IMG/VR virus record: IMGVR_UViG_3300042691_017106 | Span: 1 to 31,002 of that record | Direction: 5' to 3' (one strand) | Length of the DNA stretch: 31,002 nt | DNA from: a virus | Part shown: positions 12,571-19,942 of the stretch, in pieces | Layout of the letters: the number at the start of each line of letters is the position of its first letter | Numbering within the stretch: the first letter of the stretch is position 1 | Made by a program: the position numbers and the translations under genes | Notes under the pieces: generated by a model | The model's database searches: none | The model's input: only the letters and a program-made list of their open reading frames with translations | What the model was told of the DNA's origin: nothing

Positions 12571-13040
12571 CCGACGAAACGAAGTACCTCAAAAGCCTTG
12601 AGCGTGAGACAGTTGAATACTTTCATGCGTTGCTCCCTGACGAACATGACCGCGAGTACCTCAGCGATGCAGACATCGAAGAAATGTGGGGCGAATACTC
12701 ACGCTCCATGTTTGCATCGTGGTTGTGCCACGACAGTCTTACGGCAGATGTGGCACTTGGCATGGTCAGGGGATGGTCTGCGGCACGATACAAGAGGGTC
12801 GATCTAGAAAATGAGCGTGACGCTGCGGTGCAGGAGATCGACCGGCTGCGCGAACGGCTCGCCGCTGCGACACGGGTGACGGATGAGATGGTGGAGCGGG
12901 CGGCGGAGGCGCTGTATCTGCGCGGTGATCTGTCCCATTGGGGAACGTGGGAACAGGAGATATGGCGATACAAGGAGACGTACTACGAAGATGCCAGAGC
13001 TATTCTCGCAGCCGCGCTTGAGACGCAGGAGGGCGCATGA
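12567..13040 (+). CDS. Helical protein with EIDRLRE coiled coil
   Basis: 157 residues from ATG 12567 (ATGA overlap). The first part is acidic and aromatic (LKSLERETVEYFHALLPDEH, SDADIEEMWGEYSRSMFASW). A central coiled coil DLENERDAAVQEIDRLRERL follows, then VTDEMVERAAEALYLRGDLS. That segment resembles the C-terminal 'VTDEMVERAARALY' block found in many short phage proteins. The end is ARAILAAALETQEGA. The function is unknown. The shared EIDRLRE and QEGA segments suggest that this and the preceding gene descend partly from a duplication or exchange. Confidence 0.8.
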   Translation: MTDETKYLKSLERETVEYFHALLPDEHDREYLSDADIEEMWGEYSRSMFASWLCHDSLTADVALGMVRGWSAARYKRVDLENERDAAVQEIDRLRERLAAATRVTDEMVERAAEALYLRGDLSHWGTWEQEIWRYKETYYEDARAILAAALETQEGA

Positions 13041-13264
13041 GCGCAAAGCAGGGGCTACGCTCTGGCGACCGCATCATGACCGGGACCGGCGCAAACCGGC
13101 GACGACTGACCACCGCAGAGGCAGAGGCAGGAGCATTGCCAGAGCTGATGACGAACGAGGAGTGGGACGCGATGCACACCGCATCTCACATGGCATCCTA
13201 TGGCGCGTTTCTCTGGTGGAAGCGATACGCGCAACGAGTCATCCACCGCGAGAGGAATCCATGA
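13037..13264 (+). CDS. Small protein of unknown function
   Basis: 75 residues from ATG 13037 (ATGA overlap, with AGGAGG ideally placed upstream). A basic, Gly-rich start (MSAKQGLRSGDRIMTGTGAN, RRRLTTAEAEAGALPELMTN) is followed by EEWDAMHTASHMASYGAFLW and WKRYAQRVIHRERNP. The C-terminal half is probably one amphipathic helix with a Trp cluster. No family is recognised. It is translationally coupled on both sides. Confidence 0.72.
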   Translation: MSAKQGLRSGDRIMTGTGANRRRLTTAEAEAGALPELMTNEEWDAMHTASHMASYGAFLWWKRYAQRVIHRERNP

Positions 13265-13584
13265 GCGACGAGGAGCTGCCGAGGATCTTGCGGCAGATGG
13301 AAGTGCAGTGCTACACAGTGCTGCGAGCGATTCAAGAGTATCGCATAGAACCCAACGAGCGACGGCGCGACCAAGCCATCAACCGGATCGAACGGTCCTG
13401 CCTCCAGATCGCACAGACCATTGGCATCATGCCTGACGAGAAACGGATGTATGTGGACATCATCGCCAGATGCCGCGAAGAAGTTGATCGACTCACCCGC
13501 GCCAACATCCGAATCTTGGGCGGGACGCCACCCGAAGCGACCACGAAGGCCGCTTCACCAACCACCAACACCCCCAACAAATGA
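13261..13584 (+). CDS. Helical protein of unknown function
   Basis: 107 residues from ATG 13261 (ATGA overlap; GAGAGGAA upstream). It is mostly helical with many charged residues: EELPRILRQMEVQCYTVLRA, IQEYRIEPNERRRDQAINRI, ERSCLQIAQTIGIMPDEKRM, then YVDIIARCREEVDRLTRANI. The tail is disordered (PPEATTKAASPTTNTPNK). Heptad-like spacing suggests a helical bundle or dimer. It is unrecognised. It precedes and overlaps a basic protein gene with the same four-base arrangement. Confidence 0.76.
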   Translation: MSDEELPRILRQMEVQCYTVLRAIQEYRIEPNERRRDQAINRIERSCLQIAQTIGIMPDEKRMYVDIIARCREEVDRLTRANIRILGGTPPEATTKAASPTTNTPNK

Positions 13585-13925
13585 CACCCGACACCCCCAC
13601 CACCACGAAGGCCCGCCGCCTGTACCTGACCCACGGCACCAAGTACAAGCTGGAACTGCGAGACAAGCACAAGACCCAGACCAAAGGCGTGTGGAACGCC
13701 GAGAAGTTCTGCTGGATGTACAACATGGGGCGCAAGCGCATCCCCGTGGAGATGGTGCGCCGTGTGGCCGTGATTGACAGCACGATCACTGACCGCAGCG
13801 CCACCTACGGCTGGTTCCACACGATTGATGTGTTCCTCGACAAGTGGGATCCGCGCCAGCGCAACATCTGGGTCCATCCGTATGCCGGAGGCCGTCCGAT
13901 TCAGCGACGGATTCCCCGTGTCTGA
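13581..13925 (+). CDS. Basic protein of unknown function
   Basis: 114 residues from ATG 13581 (ATGA overlap). It is strongly basic, with KARRLYLTHGTKYKLELRDK, HKTQTKGVWNAEKFCWMYNM, GRKRIPVEMVRRVAVIDSTI and a Trp/Asp segment (YGWFHTIDVFLDKWDPRQRN). The alternation of strands and helices points to a compact alpha/beta fold that could bind nucleic acid. I recognise no family. The next gene overlaps its end by eight bases. Confidence 0.76.
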   Translation: MTPDTPTTTKARRLYLTHGTKYKLELRDKHKTQTKGVWNAEKFCWMYNMGRKRIPVEMVRRVAVIDSTITDRSATYGWFHTIDVFLDKWDPRQRNIWVHPYAGGRPIQRRIPRV

Positions 13926-14256
13926 GGTGGACCCGACCGAGCAGGACCGGATCGACCCGCGTGACCCCGAGGTGCGCGTGACCCCGATGCCACCTTACGG
14001 AGAACCGCCCCGACTGCCGAAGTTCGTCCGCAAGGCCGGGGACATTCGCAAGGACATCATCCGAGCGTATGTGCGCCGAGGGGAGTCCGACCCGCTCAAG
14101 ATCGCCAAGAGCGAGCGGTGTACGAAGGAGCTGATCCTGTACTACGCGAGGCGCATGGAGGACATCGCGGTGGAGATTTACCAGCCCAAGCCGGGGGTGC
14201 GCTCGAAAGCTCGCATCGTGCTGAAAGATCCATCGTTTGATAGACCCCTGTATTGA
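13918..14256 (+). CDS. Basic protein with helix-turn-helix-like region
   Basis: 112 residues from GTG 13918, which overlaps the preceding stop; an ATG at 13882 in the same frame is the alternative start, and neither has a clear Shine-Dalgarno. The N-terminus is acidic and Pro-rich. The middle, FVRKAGDIRKDIIRAYVRRG then DPLKIAKSERCTKELILYYA, looks like a helix-turn-helix, as in sigma-like or resolvase-like DNA-binding segments. The basic tail ends VRSKARIVLKDPSFDRPLY. Its last bases overlap the promoter that drives the replication block. A transcriptional role, perhaps on that promoter, is reasonable but unproven. Confidence 0.7.
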   Translation: MSEVDPTEQDRIDPRDPEVRVTPMPPYGEPPRLPKFVRKAGDIRKDIIRAYVRRGESDPLKIAKSERCTKELILYYARRMEDIAVEIYQPKPGVRSKARIVLKDPSFDRPLY

Positions 14257-14281
14257 CAAGATTGACAAGCTGCCATAGGTT
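14253..14281 (+). promoter_or_regulatory. Rightward promoter for the replication block
   Basis: TTGACA (14253-14258), a 17-bp spacer and TAGGTT (14276-14281). A second TTGACAAG lies nine bases further on (14262). The -35 overlaps the stop codon of the upstream gene. The first replication-block gene starts at 14320. Confidence 0.62.
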
Positions 14282-14319
14282 GCATCACGAAGTCCCCACA
14301 CACTTTCCCATGAGGATGT

Positions 14320-14784
14320 ATGCCGATTCACAAGCTCGCCAACGGCCCGATCACGCTGAACCCTGTCACCGCCATTGAATCCGCCGAGGGCAACTTCGGC
14401 CCCCAGATGGTGTTCAAGGGCAACGCCGACGACATCGTATTCATCAGCGAGATGAGCGGGGCCAAGGGCCTAGCGCGGCTCAACCTGACCCCCGAAACCG
14501 CCATCGGGAAGGCGCTGACGCTGGAGCAGATCAAGAAGGACGGCAAGACGTTCACGAACATCCACTTGGCGGGCAACGCACCGGCTGGGGCGGCTCAGGC
14601 GGCTCCGGTGGCGCGAGCGGCGACCCCGCCGATGGATGTGGCGGCACTGGGCGCGATCTACAACCAGTGCGTCGATCAGGCGATGGCAACCCTCGGCGTC
14701 AAGTGCGAGGCGCTGGGCCTTCCGATTGATGCCAGCGCGATTCAGGCGGCAGCGGCCACCCTCTTTATCAAGGCGACCCGCTAA
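14320..14784 (+). CDS. Possible OB-fold single-stranded-DNA-binding protein
   Basis: 154 residues from ATG 14320 with GAGG at good spacing. The N-terminal 85 residues are beta-rich with an OB-fold look: AIESAEGNFGPQMVFKGNAD, DIVFISEMSGAKGLARLNLT, KTFTNIHLAG. An Ala/Pro linker (GAAQAAPVARAATPP) leads to a helical C-terminal segment (ALGAIYNQCVDQAMATLGVK, DASAIQAAAATLFIKATR). The last motif recurs in phage proteins encoded near Cas4-like nucleases and helicases. The protein begins the replication block directly behind its promoter. The SSB assignment is inference from fold pattern and place, and the acidic C-terminal tip of classical SSB is missing. Confidence 0.72.
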   Translation: MPIHKLANGPITLNPVTAIESAEGNFGPQMVFKGNADDIVFISEMSGAKGLARLNLTPETAIGKALTLEQIKKDGKTFTNIHLAGNAPAGAAQAAPVARAATPPMDVAALGAIYNQCVDQAMATLGVKCEALGLPIDASAIQAAAATLFIKATR

Positions 14785-14999
14785 TGCCGACCCTCGACTT
14801 CACCCCGATGGAACACGCCACGCTGATATCGCTGGCCGCGCTGGGCATTGCGGTCATGCAGAACGACGAGGAGCGCGGGAAGGAGCATATCGGCATCCTC
14901 TCGTCGCCCGGCGTAGAGGAGGCAGCGGAGGCCGTCCTGACCAAGCTGGTGGCACCGCTGATGCCGCAGGAGCCGCCGAAGCTCCACTTGGAGTCCTGA
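14784..14999 (+). CDS. Small helical protein of unknown function
   Basis: 71 residues from ATG 14784, sharing a base with the preceding stop (TAATG), and ending TGATG with the nuclease gene. The core is MEHATLISLAALGIAVMQND, a hydrophobic helix, then EERGKEHIGILSSPGVEEAA and EAVLTKLVAPLMPQ. No family is recognised. The tight coupling on both sides suggests its product works with the ssDNA-binding candidate or the nuclease. Confidence 0.74.
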   Translation: MPTLDFTPMEHATLISLAALGIAVMQNDEERGKEHIGILSSPGVEEAAEAVLTKLVAPLMPQEPPKLHLES

Positions 15000-15832
15000 T
15001 GGGCACGATCACCAACGTCCACGGCTTGCCACAGAGTATCGTGGCAGCTGTGACGGCGGACCCGTATGTGGGGGGCGGGGACATCAGTGTGACCAAGCTG
15101 ATCGACGCCCCACAGATTCGGACGCTGATGGCGCAGCACAAGGATAAGATCACCACCGATGTCTCGGAGCGGATCTGGTCGCTGCTGGGACAGGCGGTGC
15201 ATACAATTCTAGAACGGGCGGCACTCCGGCAGGAGGGCATGGTGGCAGAAGATCGCCTGTATGCCGAGGTCGCGGGGTGGCAGGTCTCTGGGCAGTTTGA
15301 TGTCATACAGATGGATACGGGCGTCCTGAGCGACTACAAGGTGACGACCGTGTACAAGCTCCAGAACATTGACGGCTGGACGCAGCAGCTCAACGTGCTG
15401 CGCTGGCTGGCCCACAAGAACGGCATTGCCGTGACCTCGCTGGAGATCATTGCCCTCCTGCGCGACTGGAAGAAGGGGAAGGCCGAGCGCAAGCCCGACT
15501 CCTACCCGCAGACGCCGATTGTGCGGGTGGAGATCCCGCTCTGGTCGCTGGAGGAGGCCGAGGAGTACATTCTGGATCGGGTGCAGCTCCACCAGTACGC
15601 GCAGCAGGGTGGGCGCGTAGACTGCACAAACGAGGAGCGGTGGTACACCGGGACGCAGTTCGCGCTGATGAAGGAGGGCGGCAAGCGAGCGGTCAAGCTG
15701 TTCGACGAGCGCCCGACCGAGATTCCAGAAGGCCACCATGTAGAGGAGCGCCCGGGCGAGTACCGCCGCTGTGCGTCCCACTGCGAGGTGCGGCACTTCT
15801 GCCGTCAAGCACAGGAGACTGGACATGGATAA
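14999..15832 (+). CDS. Cas4/RecB-like PD-(D/E)XK nuclease with Cys cluster
   Basis: 277 residues from ATG 14999. RecB-family motifs are visible: GQAVHTILERA (65-75, with H68), FDVI (D101), SDYKV (D112 and K114) and the downstream TQQLNVLRWL (Q129/Q130). The Cys residues C209, C258, C262 and C268 (CTNEERW, later CASHCEVRHFC) can hold a 4Fe-4S cluster as in Cas4 and AddB. Here all four Cys lie after the nuclease core, whereas Cas4 has one before it. The enzyme probably resects DNA ends during replication or recombination. No Cas1, Cas2 or CRISPR array is nearby, so a replication role is preferred. The start and end overlap neighbours. Confidence 0.88.
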   Translation: MGTITNVHGLPQSIVAAVTADPYVGGGDISVTKLIDAPQIRTLMAQHKDKITTDVSERIWSLLGQAVHTILERAALRQEGMVAEDRLYAEVAGWQVSGQFDVIQMDTGVLSDYKVTTVYKLQNIDGWTQQLNVLRWLAHKNGIAVTSLEIIALLRDWKKGKAERKPDSYPQTPIVRVEIPLWSLEEAEEYILDRVQLHQYAQQGGRVDCTNEERWYTGTQFALMKEGGKRAVKLFDERPTEIPEGHHVEERPGEYRRCASHCEVRHFCRQAQETGHG

Positions 15833-16025
15833 CCCCCCAAAGCTCAGTATCCCTGAGCGCCGTGCGCTGATCGCGTCCCTCTATGCCCAGGGACAAACGA
15901 CCAGACAGATTGCCGAACGGCTCGGCATTAGTTATCAAGCCGTGCATCAGATGTTGCAACGCCTCGACATCCCCCGCCGTCCGCGTGGCGGCAACATGGG
16001 CAGTCACTCCCGCCGCAAGAAATAA
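15825..16025 (+). CDS. Helix-turn-helix protein
   Basis: 66 residues from ATG 15825, overlapping the nuclease gene by eight bases. The HTH is plain: ERRALIASLYAQGQTTRQIA then ERLGISYQAVHQMLQRLDIP, followed by a basic tail (RRPRGGNMGSHSRRKK). It matches the short resolvase/sigma-4-like HTH seen in many phage regulators, so DNA binding is likely. Its place in the replication block suggests a regulator of replication or of middle genes, or an origin-binding accessory. Confidence 0.84.
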   Translation: MDNPPKLSIPERRALIASLYAQGQTTRQIAERLGISYQAVHQMLQRLDIPRRPRGGNMGSHSRRKK

Positions 16026-16029
16026 CCCG

Positions 16030-16425
16030 ATGACCCACCCCGCCATGACACCCAACCCGCTGCGCCGTTACGGGCCGACCCGCAAGGAACACCTGTCGTT
16101 TGCCAACCTGCTGGTGGGCGACATCCACGACCTGTACCCCGAGCGCGATGTGCCGCATCCCCATGTCCCGACCCGTACCGCCGTGCTGGACCTGCTGAAA
16201 GAAGGCGTGGAGCCGATGGACCTGCTCCGTGCGGCACGGAACTACGCCGCGTACTGCGAGAAGGAAGGCACCCCACCGAAGTACCGGATCGGCTCGACGC
16301 GCTTCTACCGCGACGGGATCTGGCAGCAGTTCAATCTCGTGACCGTACATGGCCGCACCCGCGAGGAGTGGGCACGGTCTGGGCAGGATGTGGCCGAGTT
16401 CGACCGACTGGCAGGTGGCGTATGA
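16030..16425 (+). CDS. Possible replication-initiation accessory protein
   Basis: 131 residues from ATG 16030 (an in-frame longer start lies in the preceding gene). A Pro/His-rich N-terminus (TRKEHLSFANLLVGDIHDLY) is followed by VLDLLKEGVEPMDLLRAARN, YAAYCEKEGTPPKYRIGSTR and FYRDGIWQQF. This helical layout, ending in a conserved x-F-[YL]-xxx-x-W segment, resembles the C-terminal domain of phage replisome-organiser or helicase-loader proteins. The N-terminal winged-helix part typical of initiators is not present, so it could be a stand-alone partner of the primase-helicase. The assignment is tentative. It ends in ATGA with the next gene. Confidence 0.74.
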   Translation: MTHPAMTPNPLRRYGPTRKEHLSFANLLVGDIHDLYPERDVPHPHVPTRTAVLDLLKEGVEPMDLLRAARNYAAYCEKEGTPPKYRIGSTRFYRDGIWQQFNLVTVHGRTREEWARSGQDVAEFDRLAGGV

Positions 16426-16640
16426 AGATCACGCGCACATCCTGTGTGACCGGCGAGGAGCGGTCCCGCCATATCCCGATCACCCAGGAGCAGGTGGACG
16501 CGATCCGTCACCTGACCGATCCGGCGCAGGTGGACGCCATCGTGCCCAACCTCACCCGTGCGGACCAGTGGTTCCTCGTGTTGGGGATCACGGACTACGA
16601 GTGGGATGCGCTGGGCGCTCCCGTTGACGAGGAGTGCTAA
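16422..16640 (+). CDS. Small protein of unknown function
   Basis: 72 residues from ATG 16422 (ATGA overlap). It reads as one short alpha/beta unit: KITRTSCVTGEERSRHIPIT, QEQVDAIRHLTDPAQVDAIV, PNLTRADQWFLVLGITDYEW. The second part suggests a helical hairpin, and the segment FLVLGITDYEWDAL is common at the end of small phage replication-region proteins. It is unrecognised. It lies in the middle of the replication block. Confidence 0.72.
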   Translation: MKITRTSCVTGEERSRHIPITQEQVDAIRHLTDPAQVDAIVPNLTRADQWFLVLGITDYEWDALGAPVDEEC

Positions 16641-16643
16641 CCT

Positions 16644-17213
16644 ATGCCGCACAACATCAGTCTGCCGCGCCACCGCTATGTGTGGGTGGAAAGCGAAAGC
16701 GTCCTGTCCGACGAGTTTGACTTGCAAGCACGAACGCCAGCCGTGTGGTGGGGGGTCAGTGTCACCCCGAACCGAACGCTGGCCTGTCATGTCGTCCTAG
16801 AGAACGGCGCGATGGTGGTGGATCTCCCGCTCGACTGCTTGCGGTGGGTTGATCCGCTCTTTGAGAACGAGCGAACCGTACAGGAAGATGTCGCCTCCGC
16901 GACATGGGACTGCTATGGGTGGGATGCGGAGATCGTGTCCTGTGACTATCTGGATCAGATGCCCGTGACCATTCTGTGCGCGGACCACAAGGAAACGTCA
17001 GTGCGTGGATCGCTGTGGTTCGCCGTGGATCACAAGAAAGACGGCTTTAGCATGGAACCCGCGCAACACAAGCACCTGTGGGTCGTGGCCGTGGAGACTG
17101 GAGAGTTTATGTGGCTCCCACAAGACCAACTGTTGCTGCATGACAAGTCGTTTACCGATGTGCAAGGGATTCCGAAGATCAAGCGTCAGTCGGTGATTCG
17201 GAGCAACGAGTGA
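16644..17213 (+). CDS. Beta-rich protein of unknown function
   Basis: 189 residues from ATG 16644, three bases after the preceding stop. It is rich in Trp, Asp and Val with many likely strands: RYVWVESESVLSDEFDLQAR, AVWWGVSVTPNRTLACHVVL, ENGAMVVDLPLDCLRWVDPL, LWVVAVETGEFMWLPQDQLL. Acidic character dominates. The C-terminus turns basic (IPKIKRQSVIRSNE) and overlaps the primase-helicase start (GTGA). No family is recognised. Coupling to the helicase suggests a role in the replisome or its regulation. Confidence 0.8.
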   Translation: MPHNISLPRHRYVWVESESVLSDEFDLQARTPAVWWGVSVTPNRTLACHVVLENGAMVVDLPLDCLRWVDPLFENERTVQEDVASATWDCYGWDAEIVSCDYLDQMPVTILCADHKETSVRGSLWFAVDHKKDGFSMEPAQHKHLWVVAVETGEFMWLPQDQLLLHDKSFTDVQGIPKIKRQSVIRSNE

Positions 17214-18946
17214 ACCATCTCGACGCCCACGGGCTGCTGAAGTCCGCGCTGTTGCGTCGGAAGGGCACGAAGAAGTCGGGCGCAAAGCTCGCCTTCTGCT
17301 GCCCACGCCATACGGATAGCAATGCGTCCGCGTGGATGGGCGACCATGCGTGGGGCTGCTCGGCCTGTGGCTTTACCGAGCCGCTGCGCTCGCTGGCCGA
17401 GGAGCTGCACGTTGACCTCCCTGCCGCGACGGGCAGCAACGGCCTGACCCTGTTCGACTACGCCGAACACAAGAAGCTGGCCCTCGACTCGCTGGCGAAG
17501 TACGGCGTCACCGAACGGACAGGGAAGTACGGGGAGCCGCTGGTGGTCATTCCGTACTATGACGCGAACGGCACCGTGCTGCGAACCAAGCTGCGGACCC
17601 GCAAGGGCACGTTCTGGGACAAGGACGGGGAAGGCGCACCGCTCTACGGCCAGCAGGTATTGGCCGCAGCACCGAAGGATGCGCCCGTCCTACTTGTAGA
17701 GGGCGAGTCCGACTGTCACGCCGCGTGGCAGCGGGGCATCTGCGCGGTCGGCTTGCCGGGGGCGTCCCAGTGGCGTCCTGAGTATGCGACCCTGCTCGCC
17801 AACCGCACCGTGTATGTGTGGCAGGAGCCGGATCAAGGCGGGGCCACGCTGATTGCCTCCGTCGCCAAGTCGCTCCCCAAGGCCAAGGTGATCCGGGATG
17901 TGACGGTGGGCGGAACGGGGATCAAAGACCTGTGTGACCTGCACGGGGCGGTCAGCGACTTGGGCGAGGACTGGACCGCGATCTGGACGGCGCTGCTCAA
18001 GACCGCCACGCCTATCGGGGCAGAACCGCCCGTGGTCGCGTTCGACAGCATCACGGGCCTGACGCTCGAACGGATCTTTGAGCAGAAGCAAGCGCCGATT
18101 GAAGCGGTGCCTACGCCTCTGGCGCTGTGGAACCTCTGCTGTGGGGGCGGTGGTGGCGGGATCGGGTTGGCGCGAGGGTGGAACATCGTCATCGGCGCAA
18201 ACACCGGCACGGGTAAGTCGTTGATTGCCTTGAACTTAGCGAACACCGCGATCCGTCACGGCGAGGTGGTCACTTTTATTTCGCTGGAGATGGGACGCGA
18301 TGAGTTGGCGACCCGCTTCTTGGCGATCGCGGCGGATCTGCCGGTCAAGCAGTTAGAGCAGGGCAGCACGTTCGATCCGCTGACGTTCACGAAAGCGGCG
18401 ATGGCCGTGGACGCCATCCATCGGGAAACGGGTGGGCACTTGATCGTGAACCGCCTCCCCATCAGCAAGATCGACGACATCGTTCACGCGATGCGCTACC
18501 ACCACGACCATGCGGGGTGCAAGTATTTCATCGTGGACTACTTGCAGCTCATCTGGGCACCCAACGTCCAAGCCATCCACGACCGGATGGAGCTGGTGTC
18601 GCACCAACTGCGGGAAGCCGCCCTGTCGCTCGGGGTGACGCTCGTGACCCTCTCGCAGTTCAACCGCCAGACCTCGGCCAATCGGCAGGAGCGTCCGGTG
18701 GCGCAAGGGTTGATGGGTGGCAGCGCGGTGGAGAACGATGCCCACCAAGTCCTGCTATTCGACCACTCCCGCTTCATCCGCAACGGCCTCACGGCAGACA
18801 CCTTTCTCATCATCGACAAGAACCGCCACGGCAGCGTGGAGGACATCCCCGTGCGGTGGAACTATCAGAACCTCAGACTGGAGCCACGGGTGGCCCCGCC
18901 GGAGAAGGACGGCTGGAGCGCCCGGATCGGGAGAAAGGACAAGTGA
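17210..18946 (+). CDS. T7 gp4-like primase-helicase
   Basis: 578 residues from GTG 17210 (GTGA overlap). An N-terminal zinc finger (CCPRH at 30-34, CSAC at 50-53) is followed by a Toprim primase with VEGESD (163-168) and an EPDQGG loop (206-211, a variant of the usual acidic motif). A glycine-rich linker (311-317) leads to the DnaB/RecA-type helicase: Walker A GANTGTGKS (329-337), ISLEMGRDE, Walker B FIVDYLQLI (440-448) and VTLSQFNRQ (479-487), then an arginine-finger-like segment before residue 560. It unwinds DNA and primes lagging-strand synthesis. No DNA polymerase gene is in the window, so the polymerase is encoded elsewhere or supplied by the host. Confidence 0.95.
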   Translation: MNHLDAHGLLKSALLRRKGTKKSGAKLAFCCPRHTDSNASAWMGDHAWGCSACGFTEPLRSLAEELHVDLPAATGSNGLTLFDYAEHKKLALDSLAKYGVTERTGKYGEPLVVIPYYDANGTVLRTKLRTRKGTFWDKDGEGAPLYGQQVLAAAPKDAPVLLVEGESDCHAAWQRGICAVGLPGASQWRPEYATLLANRTVYVWQEPDQGGATLIASVAKSLPKAKVIRDVTVGGTGIKDLCDLHGAVSDLGEDWTAIWTALLKTATPIGAEPPVVAFDSITGLTLERIFEQKQAPIEAVPTPLALWNLCCGGGGGGIGLARGWNIVIGANTGTGKSLIALNLANTAIRHGEVVTFISLEMGRDELATRFLAIAADLPVKQLEQGSTFDPLTFTKAAMAVDAIHRETGGHLIVNRLPISKIDDIVHAMRYHHDHAGCKYFIVDYLQLIWAPNVQAIHDRMELVSHQLREAALSLGVTLVTLSQFNRQTSANRQERPVAQGLMGGSAVENDAHQVLLFDHSRFIRNGLTADTFLIIDKNRHGSVEDIPVRWNYQNLRLEPRVAPPEKDGWSARIGRKDK

Positions 18947-19344
18947 GCGCGGTGCGGACCATGACCTTTAGCGTCCCGTGGGCGGCACTGATTTCCGACA
19001 ACCGGAAATACGTTACCGGCTACATTCTGAGCAAAGAGTACCGCGAGGCCAAGACGCTCATCGGGCAACTGGCGATGGCCGCTGCAAAGAAGGCGGGCTG
19101 GACGCGGCAGGAGGGGCGCTTGCTGATTGATGTGGTGGTGCGGGAGCCAGACAGGAGGCGGCGGGATCTCAACTACCAGAAGGCGTTCTTGGACGGCATC
19201 ACCGACAGCGAGGCGATCTGGCACGACGACAGCCAGATCCGGCGAGCGGTGTGGGAGTTCGACGACCTGAACGAGCGGGACAAGACCAAGGCGGGGGCGG
19301 TTGTCACCATTGCCGTCCTTGACACGCCAGTATCAGCCCCATAA
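18943..19344 (+). CDS. RusA-like Holliday-junction resolvase with an altered active site
   Basis: 133 residues from GTG 18943 (GTGA overlap). It has the RusA layout: a beta-strand start (MTFSVPWAALISDNRKYVTG), a central helix, then LLIDVVVREPDRRRRDLNYQ, KAFLDGI and IWHDDSQIR. RusA resolvases cut four-way junctions with aspartates in RRDxDNxxK and in the WxDDxQ motif. Here the first motif reads RRDLNYQK: the aspartate expected after Leu is missing with one residue deleted, while D75, K80, D95 and D96 remain. The enzyme may be weakened, retuned or inactive. It is the last rightward gene, and a hairpin terminator follows 62 bases later. Confidence 0.86.
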   Translation: MSAVRTMTFSVPWAALISDNRKYVTGYILSKEYREAKTLIGQLAMAAAKKAGWTRQEGRLLIDVVVREPDRRRRDLNYQKAFLDGITDSEAIWHDDSQIRRAVWEFDDLNERDKTKAGAVVTIAVLDTPVSAP

Positions 19345-19406
19345 GTTGTCGGGCATGGGTAGTCTCTGGCGGGGTTTCCCATAGCATCCTCTTGGGTGGG
19401 TGTGCC

Positions 19407-19436
19407 AAAGCCCTCGGATTGTCTTCCGGGGGCTTT
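19407..19436. terminator. Bidirectional terminator between convergent genes
   Basis: AAAGCCCTCGGA (19407-19418), loop TTGTCT, then TCCGGGGGCTTT (19425-19436): a 12-bp stem with one wobble, A-rich on one side and T-rich on the other. It lies between the rightward RusA-like gene and the leftward endolysin gene and can serve both. Confidence 0.82.
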
Positions 19437-19462
19437 GTGCTACCTACCACTGCCAAGTGCCG

Positions 19463-19942
19463 TTAGATCGCGTTGACGGCCTTCCAGACGGCTTCCACGC
19501 CCCCAGTCTCTAGGAGCTTGGCGGCACTCGGGGATGGGCTCCGACGCATCGGGGCACCCCACTGAATGTGCGGGTAGTCGCGGAACGTCCAGTCACCACC
19601 CCAGACCAATCCCTGCGCTTTGGCGGCGGCTCCGAGCTGCTGCCACCACTGCATCGGAGCCTCCCAGCCCTTCGCCTGGTGGATGATGTCCGCCGCCAGC
19701 CCGTAGTGGTGCCAGGTGTCCAGCGCGGTTTCGCTGTGGGTGACGATGCCACGCCCGTCGTCATACTGCCGCCCAAAGCCATAGAGATACCGCTGCCGTG
19801 CGTCCGTCCGCAGCGTTTCCGCCACGGTCGCATACGGCACCGCCTCCAGCACCCGTTCGATCTTGGCGCGGAAGGCGGGAGCCAGTACGTCAAGGCTCTT
19901 GACCACCGCCACCGCCCGAGGGAGCGTTCCGCGCTTTGGCAT
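19463..19942 (-). CDS. M15-family peptidoglycan endopeptidase (endolysin)
   Basis: 159 residues from ATG 19942, which overlaps nothing but abuts the ADP-ribosyltransferase-like gene stop. The enzyme cleaves L-Ala-D-Glu or related peptide bonds of the cell wall at lysis. Zinc ligands are in the HHYGLAAD block (H78, D85; the SxHxxGxAxD signature) and in DYPHIQW (H125). WGGDWTFRD (114-122) is the usual substrate-side segment. The TLRTDARQRYLYGFGRQYDD start of the domain also fits. A short helical C-terminus (LLETGGVEAVWKAVNAI) is the only extra part. No separate cell-wall-binding domain is present. Confidence 0.93.
   Translation of the reverse strand: MPKRGTLPRAVAVVKSLDVLAPAFRAKIERVLEAVPYATVAETLRTDARQRYLYGFGRQYDDGRGIVTHSETALDTWHHYGLAADIIHQAKGWEAPMQWWQQLGAAAKAQGLVWGGDWTFRDYPHIQWGAPMRRSPSPSAAKLLETGGVEAVWKAVNAI

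Noticed and set aside
14999-15832. CRISPR-Cas adaptation gene (Cas4)
   Set aside because: No Cas1, Cas2, repeat array or spacer-like structure is present; it sits in a phage replication operon.
19319-19347. TTGACA with 17-bp spacing to TAAGTT at the end of the RusA-like gene
   Set aside because: It points into a terminator and the antisense of the endolysin; no rightward gene follows. It is probably coincidence within coding sequence.
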